Assembly: GCF_010671605.1 (NCBI RefSeq)
Contig: NZ_JAABOO010000003.1
Location: 62,001-126,000 of the forward strand
Direction of reading: 5' to 3'
From: Leptobacterium flavescens
GTDB lineage: Bacteria; Bacteroidota; Bacteroidia; Flavobacteriales; Flavobacteriaceae
DNA length: 64,000 nt
In this document: piece after piece, positions 47,040-55,960 of the stretch
Numbering within the stretch: position 1 is the stretch's first letter
Layout of the letters: the number at the start of each line of letters is the position of its first letter
Notes under the pieces: generated by a model
The model's database searches: none
Seen by the model: only the letters and a program-made list of their open reading frames with translations
What the model was told of the DNA's origin: nothing
Position numbers and translations under genes: made by a program

Positions 47040-47068
47040 TTATTTAATTTTAAAGTGTTAATTAGCAA

Positions 47069-47099
47069 CAAATGTAAGTTGTTAAATTTTATTAACAAA
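47069..47099 (-). promoter_or_regulatory. Strong Bacteroidetes promoter for the OmpA-family gene
   Basis: Minus strand TTTG at 47099-47096, a 19-base spacer, TACATTTG at 47076-47069. An exact consensus in both elements and spacing. The start codon lies 30 bases downstream. Confidence 0.85.
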
Positions 47100-47145
47100 A
47101 ACAAATATATTAAAATTTTTGTTTTTTTTATGATTACGATTTTTT

Positions 47146-48339
47146 TTAAACCACGCCCAGTTCCTTGCCTACTGCCGTAAATGCCTCGATCGCTTTGTCG
47201 AGATGTTCTCTGTTATGAGCAGCGGAAAGCTGTACTCTAATTCTTGCTTTTCCCTTAGGGACAACCGGATAAAAGAAGCCGATTACATATATGCCTTTTT
47301 CCAGAAGTTTATCTGCCATAGTTTGTGAGAGCTTCGCATCGTATAACATAACCGGAACAATTGCCGAGTCACCGTCAATGATATCAAAACCTGCTGCTTT
47401 CATACCTTTTTTAAAGTAACTGGTATTCTCCTCCAGCTTATCCCTTAATTCCGTACTTCCGGAAAGAAGATCGAATACCTTAATAGAAGCTCCTACGATT
47501 GAAGGGGCTAGCGAATTGGAAAATAAATAAGGCCTGGAACGTTGACGAAGCATTTCTATGATCTCCTTCTTCCCGGTGGTATAACCACCCATTGCTCCTC
47601 CCAGGGCTTTCCCCAAAGTACCGGTAACGATGTCTATACGTCCCATTACTCCTTTTTCTTCGAGGGTACCTTTACCTTTAGGTCCGATAAAACCTGCAGC
47701 GTGACATTCATCTATCATTACCAGGGCATCGTATTTATCGGCCAGGTCACAGATCTGATCCAGCGGAGCAACAAGGCCGTCCATAGAAAATACTCCATCG
47801 GTAACGATGATCTTAAAACGGGCTCCGTCTTCACTGGCCTGTTTTAGCTGTTTTTCAAGATCTTCCATATTGTTGTTCTCATAGCGGTACCTCATGGCTT
47901 TGCAAAGGCGAACGCCGTCTATAATGGAAGCGTGGTTCAGCGAGTCGGAAATAATGGCATCTTCCTTGGTTAACAATGGCTCGAAAACTCCACCATTGGC
48001 ATCGAAGGCCGCAGCATAAAGAATAGTATCCTCGGTCTGATAGAAATCGGCTATCTTGGCTTCCAGTTCCTTGTGGATATCCTGGGTCCCGCAAATAAAC
48101 CGTACAGACGACATCCCGAAGCCGTGAGAATCCAAAGTGTCTTTGGCTGCCTGGATAACCTCCGGATGAGACGAAAGCCCCAAATAGTTGTTGGCACAGA
48201 AATTAATAACTTCCTGTCCTGTTGAGATTTTGATTACTGCGTCTTGTGGGGAGGTAATGATACGTTCTTTTTTGAATAGACCATTGTTTTTTATGTCTTC
48301 AAGCTCCTGCTGAAGATGCTCTTTTATTTTACCGTACAT
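47146..48339 (-). CDS. kbl: Glycine C-acetyltransferase (2-amino-3-ketobutyrate CoA ligase)
   Basis: A PLP-dependent alpha-oxoamine synthase that cleaves 2-amino-3-ketobutyrate to glycine and acetyl-CoA in threonine breakdown. The PLP lysine is Lys244 in [15 protein letters not shown]; other motifs are [15 protein letters not shown] and [12 protein letters not shown]. At 397 residues it is standard. No threonine dehydrogenase gene lies nearby. A -7 box TACTTTTG is present at 48363-48356. Confidence 0.93.
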   Translation of the reverse strand: MYGKIKEHLQQELEDIKNNGLFKKERIITSPQDAVIKISTGQEVINFCANNYLGLSSHPEVIQAAKDTLDSHGFGMSSVRFICGTQDIHKELEAKIADFYQTEDTILYAAAFDANGGVFEPLLTKEDAIISDSLNHASIIDGVRLCKAMRYRYENNNMEDLEKQLKQASEDGARFKIIVTDGVFSMDGLVAPLDQICDLADKYDALVMIDECHAAGFIGPKGKGTLEEKGVMGRIDIVTGTLGKALGGAMGGYTTGKKEIIEMLRQRSRPYLFSNSLAPSIVGASIKVFDLLSGSTELRDKLEENTSYFKKGMKAAGFDIIDGDSAIVPVMLYDAKLSQTMADKLLEKGIYVIGFFYPVVPKGKARIRVQLSAAHNREHLDKAIEAFTAVGKELGVV

Positions 48340-48384
48340 TTTATGTGTTTTTTTACAAAAGTAATAAACTTTAGTATCCTTAAT

Positions 48385-51300
48385 TTATAATGATTTTATT
48401 TCTATTTTTTCGTTGATGAACACGATGAGTTTATCGCTTATCCGGAGCCCCATTTCCTCGATAGCTTCTGCATACCGATCCAGCTGTAACTTAAAACTGT
48501 CTTTATAGGCTCCCGTTTTATAATCGATAAGGACAACTTCGTTCCTGTGATTTACAGCCAGCCTGTCCGGGCGTATTAATTGTCCTTCGGCAGTATATAT
48601 ATCGTGTTCATTATATATGGTATAGTCTGTAGTGAAATAAGGATGGATAAGCGGGTGATGGATCAGTTCGCTTAGGTCTTTTTCTATATCCTTATAATTA
48701 CGCTGACTGATATGCCCCTGATACAAGGCATCCTGAATAACGCTTTCCAGGTCGTGAGCGTAACTGATCTGAGACAAAAGATAATGATAGAGGTTCCCTT
48801 TCTGAATGGCCTTTTCCTGAGTGGTATCCCACAAAGAACCTGACCGGGTTATTATTTTATACAATGGCCGGTCTGTAGCATTGGCCAAAAACGGGATCGT
48901 ATCGGTTTTGGTTCGTGTATCCTCCAGATGCATTTTTAGCAACTTCGACCCGAAACTGTAAGTGTCTTTTTCTGCTTCCCACATCGATTTGGATTTCAGG
49001 TAGTTGATAAAAAGCCCGGAAAAACTCTTCAGGTTTTCTTCCCCTTTGGCCCGGATATCTTTTTTTGAAAATATGTGTAACTGCTCTACTGCACGGGTTA
49101 AGGCTACATATAAAAGGTTAAACTGATCCAGTTCCAGCTTTGCCTGATCTTCATCATAAAGGGTTTTACTGTATTCGCTAAATTCACTGAAATCCTTGTT
49201 TTTTGAGAAAAGCCCTGAAGAAAGCCCGAAAGTGTCCTTATCTACCGGCATCCATAACCTGGGATCTATCTCTTCATAAATATTGCTTTGAGCATACGGG
49301 TAGATGACTACAGGAAATTCAAGTCCTTTAGATTTGTGAATGGTCATCAATTTAACTGCATTATTGCCCTCGGGAGAGATGACGGACAAACGGTCTTTTT
49401 TCTTTTCCCAATAAGAGATAAAGCTTCCGAAACCACTATTCTGTTTAATACTGAAGTCCAGGATCTCGTCCAGGAAGAACTGAAGATAAGCATCTGATGG
49501 ATCATAAAGTCCGAACGAATATATAGCGTATTCAACAGCATTTAAAAACGGGAGTTTGTAAAAAGTGTCCTGCACAAAACTGTATTCTGAAAATACAGAT
49601 TCCATGTTCCCGAGATTACTGCTGAAAAAATGGTGCTTATCGGTTACAGATCCCTTTTCGGCCAGGAAGTGAAGGATCTCGATCTGTATCTCACGGCTCT
49701 GAGGTTGCAGCGTGTGCCGGATAAGGTTTATAAGAAACCCTATTTTCGGGTGACTCTTTAAAAGGAGAGATTCCGAGGAAATAATATCTATTTCGTTTTC
49801 AAGCAAGAAATTCGATAGGACCAGGCCGTGTTTTTTCTTTCTTGTCAGAATGCAGATATCATTATATCGGTACCCTTCTGCAATGAGGTCTTTTATACGG
49901 TTCAGGACCAGCTGGCAATATTGTGTGTCTTCTTCCTCCTTTTTATCTATAAAATCTATCTGAACATAACCGCCTTTTTGCTGATTGGGTTTCTGATGGC
50001 TTTTAGAAAAGAAAAGGTCCCGGTAATCTTCTTTGGTCAGATAGGCAGAGATATGTTTAAAAAAATCGTTGTTAAAACTCACGATCTCCTCACAACTCCG
50101 GTAATTGACAGGGAGGTTTTCCACCATCTTTTCTACCTGAAAAGGATTCTCACAATTGTACAGATCTATAAACTGTTCTGCTTTTCCGCCTCTCCAGCGA
50201 TAGATTGCCTGCTTGGCGTCGCCTACAATGAGTAAACTTCCTCTTTTGCCGGAAAGAGTTTCGCTTTCCAGTGCGTTACTCACCAGGGGGATGAGGTTGT
50301 TCCATTGCATTTCGGAAGTGTCCTGAAATTCATCAATAAAGTAATGACGGTACTTTTCTCCAATTCGTTCATATATAAAAGGCGCGGGTTCATGAACAAT
50401 TACATCCGAGATAATACTGTTGAACTCCGAGATCAGCAGGAGGTTTTGCTCATCTTTAATGATCTCCAGCTCTGCCTGAATGGCGTTTAATAAAGATAAG
50501 GGGGTACTGTTCTTGTAGAAATTCTGAAGGAACTTAAGGTTAAAAACAGCATTCCTTATACTGAGGTAGATCTGTTGTAATTCCGGAAGCAACCCGTCTA
50601 TAGCGGCCTTCTTGCCGGGATCGAGTGTCTTGTTATAGACCTTGCCTTCGGCAATATTCTCTCCGAGTTTATTATTGTAGAGGCCGTCAAGTTTACCCGA
50701 TGCTATCTTTTTAAAATGCGCGGGAAGCATTCCACGGCTAAAATCATCGATTTCCAGGCCGTTGACCTGCAGGAGTTCGAGGACTTCCTGCCCGCTTTTT
50801 TTTATAAAGTGTTCCTGAGCCTTTATTTTCTTCCGTAAGAGAGCGTTTAGTTGAAGAAAATCGTCCAGGGTTTCATTCTTAACAGATTGGAGGGCACTGC
50901 TGTGATTTTCATTCAGCAAGAGCGATGCGACTTTCTTGAGGTCTATGGCAATATCCCAGCTCTTGTCATCATCTGCTTTTTCCAGCGCAAAATCTACCAG
51001 TACCTTTGTTAGCTTTTCTTCGGTCCCTGCTTTAAATATAAGCTGATCTATGGCTTCTTCTATAAGCAATTCGGTATCGAGTGCCACCTCAAAATTCATG
51101 GGGAGTTTAAGGTCGAAAGCAAAAGTCCTCAGCAATCGGTGATTAAACTTATCGATGGTCACCACGTCAAAAAAGGCGTAATTATGAAGGATCCTCTTCA
51201 GGATCTTTTCGGAGCGCTCCATCAGATTAACTTCCGTTAGCCCCAGTTCTTTTGCCAGGCCGCTAAACATAGGACTCGGTTTTTCCAGAATCGAGGGATT

Positions 51301-51498
51301 GGAAAATTCTTCCAGGTTTTTAATGATCCGCTCCTTCATTTCATTTACGGCCTTATTGGTAAATGTAATGGCCAGGACCTGTTTAAAACTGTCCTGGTAG
51401 GAGGTCTGAAGTAAAATTTTAAGGTATTCTTTAACGAGGGTAAAAGTCTTACCCGATCCTGCAGAAGCATTATATATTTTAAAAGGAGTATCCTGCAA
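48385..51498 (-). CDS. addA: AddA-like UvrD/REP-family helicase with nuclease domain
   Basis: 1037 residues. Helicase motif I is ASAGSGKTFTLVKEYL (residues 11-26); other superfamily 1 motifs include YFIDEFQDTSEMQWN (II), VGDAKQAIYRWRGG (III) and MTIHKSKGLEFPVVIYP (V). The C-terminus carries the nuclease pattern RPDRLAVNHRNEVVLIDYKTG. Only a TTG start is possible (51496-51498), since an in-frame TAA lies four codons upstream. This is the catalytic subunit for double-strand break processing with the AddB-like gene at 42819. Confidence 0.9.
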   Translation of the reverse strand: MQDTPFKIYNASAGSGKTFTLVKEYLKILLQTSYQDSFKQVLAITFTNKAVNEMKERIIKNLEEFSNPSILEKPSPMFSGLAKELGLTEVNLMERSEKILKRILHNYAFFDVVTIDKFNHRLLRTFAFDLKLPMNFEVALDTELLIEEAIDQLIFKAGTEEKLTKVLVDFALEKADDDKSWDIAIDLKKVASLLLNENHSSALQSVKNETLDDFLQLNALLRKKIKAQEHFIKKSGQEVLELLQVNGLEIDDFSRGMLPAHFKKIASGKLDGLYNNKLGENIAEGKVYNKTLDPGKKAAIDGLLPELQQIYLSIRNAVFNLKFLQNFYKNSTPLSLLNAIQAELEIIKDEQNLLLISEFNSIISDVIVHEPAPFIYERIGEKYRHYFIDEFQDTSEMQWNNLIPLVSNALESETLSGKRGSLLIVGDAKQAIYRWRGGKAEQFIDLYNCENPFQVEKMVENLPVNYRSCEEIVSFNNDFFKHISAYLTKEDYRDLFFSKSHQKPNQQKGGYVQIDFIDKKEEEDTQYCQLVLNRIKDLIAEGYRYNDICILTRKKKHGLVLSNFLLENEIDIISSESLLLKSHPKIGFLINLIRHTLQPQSREIQIEILHFLAEKGSVTDKHHFFSSNLGNMESVFSEYSFVQDTFYKLPFLNAVEYAIYSFGLYDPSDAYLQFFLDEILDFSIKQNSGFGSFISYWEKKKDRLSVISPEGNNAVKLMTIHKSKGLEFPVVIYPYAQSNIYEEIDPRLWMPVDKDTFGLSSGLFSKNKDFSEFSEYSKTLYDEDQAKLELDQFNLLYVALTRAVEQLHIFSKKDIRAKGEENLKSFSGLFINYLKSKSMWEAEKDTYSFGSKLLKMHLEDTRTKTDTIPFLANATDRPLYKIITRSGSLWDTTQEKAIQKGNLYHYLLSQISYAHDLESVIQDALYQGHISQRNYKDIEKDLSELIHHPLIHPYFTTDYTIYNEHDIYTAEGQLIRPDRLAVNHRNEVVLIDYKTGAYKDSFKLQLDRYAEAIEEMGLRISDKLIVFINEKIEIKSL

Positions 51499-51552
51499 AG
51501 CAAAATTTTATACCAAAATAATGAAACTCTATGAGTTCTTAACCATTTATTG

Positions 51553-51584
51553 TTGGATAAAGTTTAAGTTTATATGTAAATTTG
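51553..51584 (+). promoter_or_regulatory. Promoter for the superoxide dismutase gene
   Basis: TTG at 51553-51555, a 21-base spacer, TAAATTTG at 51577-51584; the start codon is 37 bases downstream. Confidence 0.75.
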
Positions 51585-51621
51585 ATACACAAATTAAATC
51601 ACTAATTTAAAAACAGATATT

Positions 51622-52230
51622 ATGGCATTTGATTTACCGAAATTACCATATGCATATGATGCATTAGAGCCCCATATAGACGCTCGAACAATGGAAATAC
51701 ATCATGGCAAACACCATAACGGATATACAACCAAATTGAACGGCGCAATTGCCGGAACAGACCTTGATGGAAAATCTATTGAGGATATCCTTACGGGTCT
51801 TGATATGAATAACGGAGCTGTTAGGAATAACGGAGGCGGATTTTACAATCACCGCTTGTTCTGGGAAGTAATGTCTCCCAACGGAGGAGGAGAACCAACC
51901 GGAGAACTGGCTGCAGCAATTAATGAAGCTTACGGTTCTTTTGAAGAATTTAAAAGCGCATTTTCTACGGCAGCAGGAACGAGATTTGGTTCCGGATGGG
52001 CCTGGTTATGCGTTCATAAAGGAGGTAGAGTAGAAGTATGTTCTACACCAAATCAGGATAATCCTTTAATGCCGGGAGTAGGTTGCGGAGGCTTTCCTGT
52101 TTTAGGAATAGACGTTTGGGAGCATGCTTACTATCTGAACTATCAGAACAGAAGGCCTGACTATGTTGCTGCTTTTTTCAATGTTATAAACTGGGAGAAA
52201 GTTTCTGAGCTATACGCGTCCAACAAGTAG
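51622..52230 (+). CDS. sodA: Superoxide dismutase, Fe/Mn family
   Basis: 202 residues. Metal ligands: His27 (MEIHHGKHH), His77 ([15 protein letters not shown]), then Asp and His in [19 protein letters not shown]. The enzyme removes superoxide in the cytoplasm. Metal choice between Fe and Mn cannot be settled from sequence alone. Transcription ends at the terminator of the first small RNA unit 23 bases later, which is bidirectional. Confidence 0.96.
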   Translation: MAFDLPKLPYAYDALEPHIDARTMEIHHGKHHNGYTTKLNGAIAGTDLDGKSIEDILTGLDMNNGAVRNNGGGFYNHRLFWEVMSPNGGGEPTGELAAAINEAYGSFEEFKSAFSTAAGTRFGSGWAWLCVHKGGRVEVCSTPNQDNPLMPGVGCGGFPVLGIDVWEHAYYLNYQNRRPDYVAAFFNVINWEKVSELYASNK

Positions 52231-52252
52231 GATTACAAAACATATAGAAAAT

Positions 52253-52325
52253 AAAAAAGGTGGAAGTAATTCCACCTTTTTTTGCCCCAAATCTTACCAT
52301 GAACTTAACCTACTTATGCTATGGT
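52253..52325 (-). ncRNA. Small RNA unit 1 of a three-copy array, minus strand
   Basis: A 73-nt unit: 5' ACCATAGCATAAGTAGG..., closing stem ACCAT / ATGGT, then AAGATTTGGGGC, then a terminator GGTGGAA / TTCCACC followed by six T. A -7 box TATATTTG lies at 52337-52330, so the RNA should begin at the first A (52325). The first 52 bases are identical in all three copies. This copy's terminator has one extra base pair and a different loop from the others, which preserves pairing. The same hairpin also serves sodA on the plus strand. Confidence 0.7.
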
Positions 52326-52329
52326 AGTA

Positions 52330-52337
52330 CAAATATA
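52330..52337 (-). promoter_or_regulatory. -7 box of small RNA unit 1
   Basis: TATATTTG, an exact consensus, ending five bases before the conserved first A of the RNA. No clear upstream TTG/TTTG element at 18-21 bases. Confidence 0.6.
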
Positions 52338-52554
52338 ACGCAATTTTGTCAATATTATGATAATAAATATGTTATAATGCTCTTAAATTAGATAAAGTGC
52401 CAAAATCAAAAAGCAGCTTGTGATATTTGTAAAGAATTTGATTTTCAATGTTAGAAATAATCGATTCTGAGTCCCCTGCAAAGGGCTTCGGGAGATCTGA
52501 TTGTGAAGCGTCCGTATTTTATTCCTGTAAATAAAGAAGAAGATGATTAAAAAT

Positions 52555-52625
52555 AAAAAAGGTGGAAGAATCCACCTTTTTTTGCCCCAAATCTTACCAT
52601 GAACTTAACCTACTTATGCTATGGT
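52555..52625 (-). ncRNA. Small RNA unit 2 of a three-copy array, minus strand
   Basis: The 71-nt second copy, with the identical 5' part and a GGTGGA / TCCACC terminator stem (loop TTCT). Its -7 box TATATTTG at 52637-52630 has the same spacing to the first A (52625) as in copy 1. The stem lies 300 bases from that of unit 1. Confidence 0.7.
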
Positions 52626-52629
52626 GACA

Positions 52630-52637
52630 CAAATATA
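52630..52637 (-). promoter_or_regulatory. -7 box of small RNA unit 2
   Basis: TATATTTG with a possible TTG at 52663-52661 (23-base spacer, slightly long). Confidence 0.6.
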
Positions 52638-52878
52638 GCGGAATCTTAACCACACAGTGACAATAAATATGTTGTAATACCATTAAATTAGATAAAATGC
52701 TCAAAACGTAAAATACTGTATAATATTTGTAAGTAAAGCAGAAATTATGAGCTGGAAAAGTGGTGTTTTAGGATGGTGAATTTTTGGAAAAATACCTGAT
52801 AATGAGTTGAATAGAAGGTGTTTTTTACGACATAAAAACGGAATAAAATAGGGGTGAAATCAGAAAGGTTTATTCAAT

Positions 52879-52950
52879 AAAAAAAGGTGGAAGAATCCAC
52901 CTTTTTTTGCCCCAAATCTTACCATGAACTTAACCTACTTATGCTATGGT
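52879..52950 (-). ncRNA. Small RNA unit 3 of a three-copy array, minus strand
   Basis: The 72-nt third copy, nearest the purF stop. Its RNA part is identical to unit 2 over the whole region up to the last T tract. The -7 position (52962-52955) reads TACTTTTA, one base off consensus, at exactly the same spacing. It has no shared flank with the others. Confidence 0.7.
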
Positions 52951-52954
52951 GGTT

Positions 52955-52962
52955 TAAAAGTA
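52955..52962 (-). promoter_or_regulatory. Degenerate -7 box of small RNA unit 3
   Basis: TACTTTTA instead of TAnnTTTG, at the same distance from the RNA start as in units 1 and 2. Expression from this copy may be weaker. Confidence 0.45.
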
Positions 52963-53051
52963 TACCAAAGAAAGTTTCCAATATAAAAAATCGGTTAAAC
53001 GACCAATTTAAACGATGAAATGCACTATTTAATAATATTTTAACAATATTT

Positions 53052-54953
53052 TTAGTATGCGCGCTCTTTATTTCCTTCGTAAAAATTGATAAATGCACGG
53101 TTCACTACCCGATTCCCTCCCGGGGTTGGATAATTACCCGTAAAATACCAGTCTCCCAGGTTCTTAGGACAGGCTTTATGAAGCCCCTCAACCGATTGGA
53201 AAATTATTTTTACACCCGACTCAATATCTTCAGGTGTCAGTAACTCAGCAATTTTGTCGGAAATCTGCTCATCGCTAAACGGATCATAGATCTCTTTTAC
53301 GAAATTCACGACTTCAGAATCCTGAAGTTCCAGCTGAGATTTACATTTGTTGTATACTTCTTCAACTACATTGTAAGTACCTCTTTCTTTGTGAAGTTCT
53401 AATGCTGCTCTGAAAGCAATGAGATCTTCAAGCCTTGCCATATCTATCCCGTAACAATCAGGATATTTTATCTGTGGCGCAGAAGATACTACAATGATGT
53501 TCTTGGGGTTTAACCTCCCCAGCATTCTCAGAATACTTTTTCTGAGCGTAGTTCCCCTTACAATACTGTCGTCTATGATAACGAGATTGTCTGTGGGTTT
53601 TACAGATTTATAAGTAATATCGTAAACGTGAGCAACAAGATCATCCCTGCTGCTGTCTTCCGTAATAAAGGTCCTGAGTTTGGCATCCTTTATAGCTACC
53701 TTTTCTATTCTTGGCCTCAGGGTTAATATCTGATGAAGTTTTTCACGTGTTATTTCGGCTCCTTCTTTCAGGATAAGCTCTTCCTTTTTGTTGATCAGAT
53801 AGTTCTGAGCCTCCTTTACCATCCCGTAAAAACAGGTCTCTGCCGTATTCGGAATATATGAAAAGACCGTGTTCTGCAGGTCATTGTCCTGCACGGCATC
53901 TAATATTTTCGGTAGTAAAAGACTTCCCAGTTTCTTTCGCTCTTCATAGATCTCTGCATCACTTCCTCTGGAGAAATAGATACGTTCAAAAGAACAGGCC
54001 TTGCGTTCCAGTGGTGTTAAGATCTCTTTCAGGCTTACCTTTCCGTTCTTTTTGATAATGATGGCATTTCCGGGATCCAGCTCTTCAATATCGTTATAAT
54101 CTACATTAAAGACTGTTTGTATTACCGGGCGTTCTGAAGCTACCACTACCACCTCGTCATCTTTGTAATAATAGGCCGGGCGAATACCGGAAGGGTCTCT
54201 CAGTACAAAAGAATCGCCATGCCCCAGAAGACCGGCCATTGCATAACCTCCATCCCAGTTCTTGGCTGCCTTTCTGAGTATTTTCGCCACATTGAGTCGA
54301 TCCGCAATAATAGGTGAAGCTTCGTGTTTATTATAACCTTCGTTCTTAATTTGCTTGTAGAGCTTTGCCACCGCATCATCCAGGAAATGACCTATTTTTT
54401 CCATAACGGTAATGGTGTCTGCCTTTTCCTTCGGATGCTGCCCGAGCTTTATCAGGTTGTCGAACAACTCGTTAACATTGGTCATATTAAAATTCCCGGC
54501 AACGATAAGATTCCGGTGCATCCAGTTGTTCTGTCTCAGGAAGGGATGTACACTTTCAACGCTGTTCTTCCCGAAGGTTCCGTAACGAACATGTCCGAGC
54601 ATCAATTCTCCCAGGTAAGGGATATTCTTTTTCTGGGCAGCAACATCATCAACATATTCCGGGCTTTCCGTTAATACGGAGTTGATCCTTGAATTTATCT
54701 GAGAGAAAATATCCTGTATGGGTTGCGACTGGTTAGAACGCACACGGCTAATATACCGCTCTCCCGGTTGCACATTCATTTTAATACTGGCAAAGCCAGC
54801 ACCATCCTGCCCACGGTTGTGCTGTTTTTCCATCATGAGGTACATTTTATTGATCCCGTAAAATGCACTTCCGTACTTCTCCTTATAATACTCAAGCGGC
54901 TTTAGTAACCTTATCAAGGCAATTCCGCATTCGTGTTTAATTGCGTCGCTCAT
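53052..54953 (-). CDS. purF: Amidophosphoribosyltransferase, long Bacteroidetes form
   Basis: The first committed step of purine synthesis: transfers ammonia from glutamine to PRPP. The N-terminal Ntn glutaminase nucleophile is Cys9 (after a short leader, HECGIALI), with HNRGQDGAG and GHVRYGTFG; the PRPP motif is VIIDDSIVRGTTLRK. At 633 residues it is longer than the E. coli form (505), as in the Bacteroidetes long PurF type; the extra parts lie in the glutaminase domain and at the C-terminus. Confidence 0.92.
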   Translation of the reverse strand: MSDAIKHECGIALIRLLKPLEYYKEKYGSAFYGINKMYLMMEKQHNRGQDGAGFASIKMNVQPGERYISRVRSNQSQPIQDIFSQINSRINSVLTESPEYVDDVAAQKKNIPYLGELMLGHVRYGTFGKNSVESVHPFLRQNNWMHRNLIVAGNFNMTNVNELFDNLIKLGQHPKEKADTITVMEKIGHFLDDAVAKLYKQIKNEGYNKHEASPIIADRLNVAKILRKAAKNWDGGYAMAGLLGHGDSFVLRDPSGIRPAYYYKDDEVVVVASERPVIQTVFNVDYNDIEELDPGNAIIIKKNGKVSLKEILTPLERKACSFERIYFSRGSDAEIYEERKKLGSLLLPKILDAVQDNDLQNTVFSYIPNTAETCFYGMVKEAQNYLINKKEELILKEGAEITREKLHQILTLRPRIEKVAIKDAKLRTFITEDSSRDDLVAHVYDITYKSVKPTDNLVIIDDSIVRGTTLRKSILRMLGRLNPKNIIVVSSAPQIKYPDCYGIDMARLEDLIAFRAALELHKERGTYNVVEEVYNKCKSQLELQDSEVVNFVKEIYDPFSDEQISDKIAELLTPEDIESGVKIIFQSVEGLHKACPKNLGDWYFTGNYPTPGGNRVVNRAFINFYEGNKERAY

Positions 54954-54970
54954 GCGTTGTAATAATTAAT

Positions 54971-54997
54971 AAAAAACCCTGACATTTTTGGTCAGGG
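54971..54997 (-). terminator. Intrinsic terminator after the PfkB gene
   Basis: CCCTGAC / GTCAGGG stem with a seven-base loop, followed on the minus strand by six T. It lies eight bases past the PfkB stop and 18 bases before the purF start, so it separates the two. Confidence 0.85.
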
Positions 54998-55004
54998 CGT
55001 ATTT

Positions 55005-55931
55005 TTATGATAATTCTATTTCAAATTGTGTTAGTTCCTTAAACTGTTTCAATCTCTCCTGGATCTCAGCTTTCGATACATTCTCCAGGCGTTCTGTTCC
55101 GAATTTCTCGACGCAGAAGGAGGCCATATTGGAGCCGCAGATAATTGCGTTCTTCATATTCTCAAAAGAGATGTCTCCCGATTTCGTCAGGTAACCTGCA
55201 AAGCCACCTGCAAAGGTATCGCCCGCACCTGTAGGATCGAATACTTCCTCCAACGGAAGAGCGGGGGCAAAGAAAATGTTGTGGTCATTGAACAACAAGG
55301 CTCCGTGCTCACCCTTTTTTATCACTACATATTTAGGTCCTATCTCGTGAATCTTCTGAGCAGCTTTAACCAGAGAATACTCTTTGGTAAGCTGTCTGGC
55401 TTCTTCATCATTAATAGTAATGACATCAACCATAGAGATCACCTCCATCAATTCATCCCAGGTATTGTCCATCCAGAAATTCATCGTATCTAAAATGATG
55501 AGTTTTGGTCGTCTTTCCATCTGCTTAATTACATCTATCTGTATAGAAGGATGTAAATTTCCCAGCATCAGGACTTCCGCATCTTTAAAATCTTCGGGAA
55601 CAACCGGATTAAAATCGGCCAGAACATTCAATTGTGTATCCAGGGTATCTCTGGAATTTAGATCGTTGTGATATTTTCCGCTCCAGAAAAAGGTCTTTCC
55701 TCCTTCTACAACCTCTATTCCTGAAATATCTATGTTGTTATTCTCTAACATTTCCAGATAAGATCCCGGAAAATCATCTCCCACAACAGAAACGATTGAA
55801 GACCTCACATTAAACTGTGCTGCCGAAAGACCAATGTAAGTCCCTGCACCTCCCAGTATTTTATCTGTCTTACCAAAGGGGGTTTCAATAGCATCGAATG
55901 CAACCGTTCCGACAATTAATAATTTACTCAT
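55005..55931 (-). CDS. PfkB family carbohydrate/nucleoside kinase
   Basis: 308 residues of the ribokinase fold. The substrate-binding GGAG motif is LGGAGTYIGLSAAQF and the catalytic/anion-hole motif is DPTGAGDTFAGGFAG near residue 235. The sequence does not settle the substrate; ribose, adenosine and aminoimidazole riboside kinases share these motifs. A -7 box TATATTTG lies at 55957-55950. It precedes purF, but a terminator lies between. Confidence 0.88.
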   Translation of the reverse strand: MSKLLIVGTVAFDAIETPFGKTDKILGGAGTYIGLSAAQFNVRSSIVSVVGDDFPGSYLEMLENNNIDISGIEVVEGGKTFFWSGKYHNDLNSRDTLDTQLNVLADFNPVVPEDFKDAEVLMLGNLHPSIQIDVIKQMERRPKLIILDTMNFWMDNTWDELMEVISMVDVITINDEEARQLTKEYSLVKAAQKIHEIGPKYVVIKKGEHGALLFNDHNIFFAPALPLEEVFDPTGAGDTFAGGFAGYLTKSGDISFENMKNAIICGSNMASFCVEKFGTERLENVSKAEIQERLKQFKELTQFEIELS

Positions 55932-55960
55932 TCACCTTTAAATTTTTTGCAAATATAAGC

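Larger units (their letters stand above)
52253..52440 (-). repeat. Duplicated unit A (small RNA plus upstream flank)
   Basis: Beyond the RNA and its -7 box, unit 1 shares its upstream flank with unit 2: AATAAATATGTTnTAAT (52364-52380 region), TTAAATTAGATAAAnTGC and ATATTTGTAA. This points to a tandem duplication of about 190 bases; the region just upstream of the -7 box has diverged more. The 52231-53051 stretch has no gene besides the three RNA units. Confidence 0.6.
52555..52740 (-). repeat. Duplicated unit B
   Basis: The counterpart of unit A, with the same flank order (AATAAATATGTTGTAAT, TTAAATTAGATAAAATGC, ATATTTGTAA). Unit 3 does not share this flank, so its copy arose separately or has lost it. 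Confidence 0.6.

Noticed and set aside
52291-52400. Plus-strand short frames beginning MNLTYLCYG within each of the three repeats
   Set aside because: They start with the same nine residues but then diverge in length and sequence. They also follow a terminator and lack a promoter, while the minus strand has a full promoter, conserved 5' part and terminator.
52253-52950. CRISPR array
   Set aside because: Only three copies spaced about 230 bases apart, with no short uniform spacers and no cas genes.
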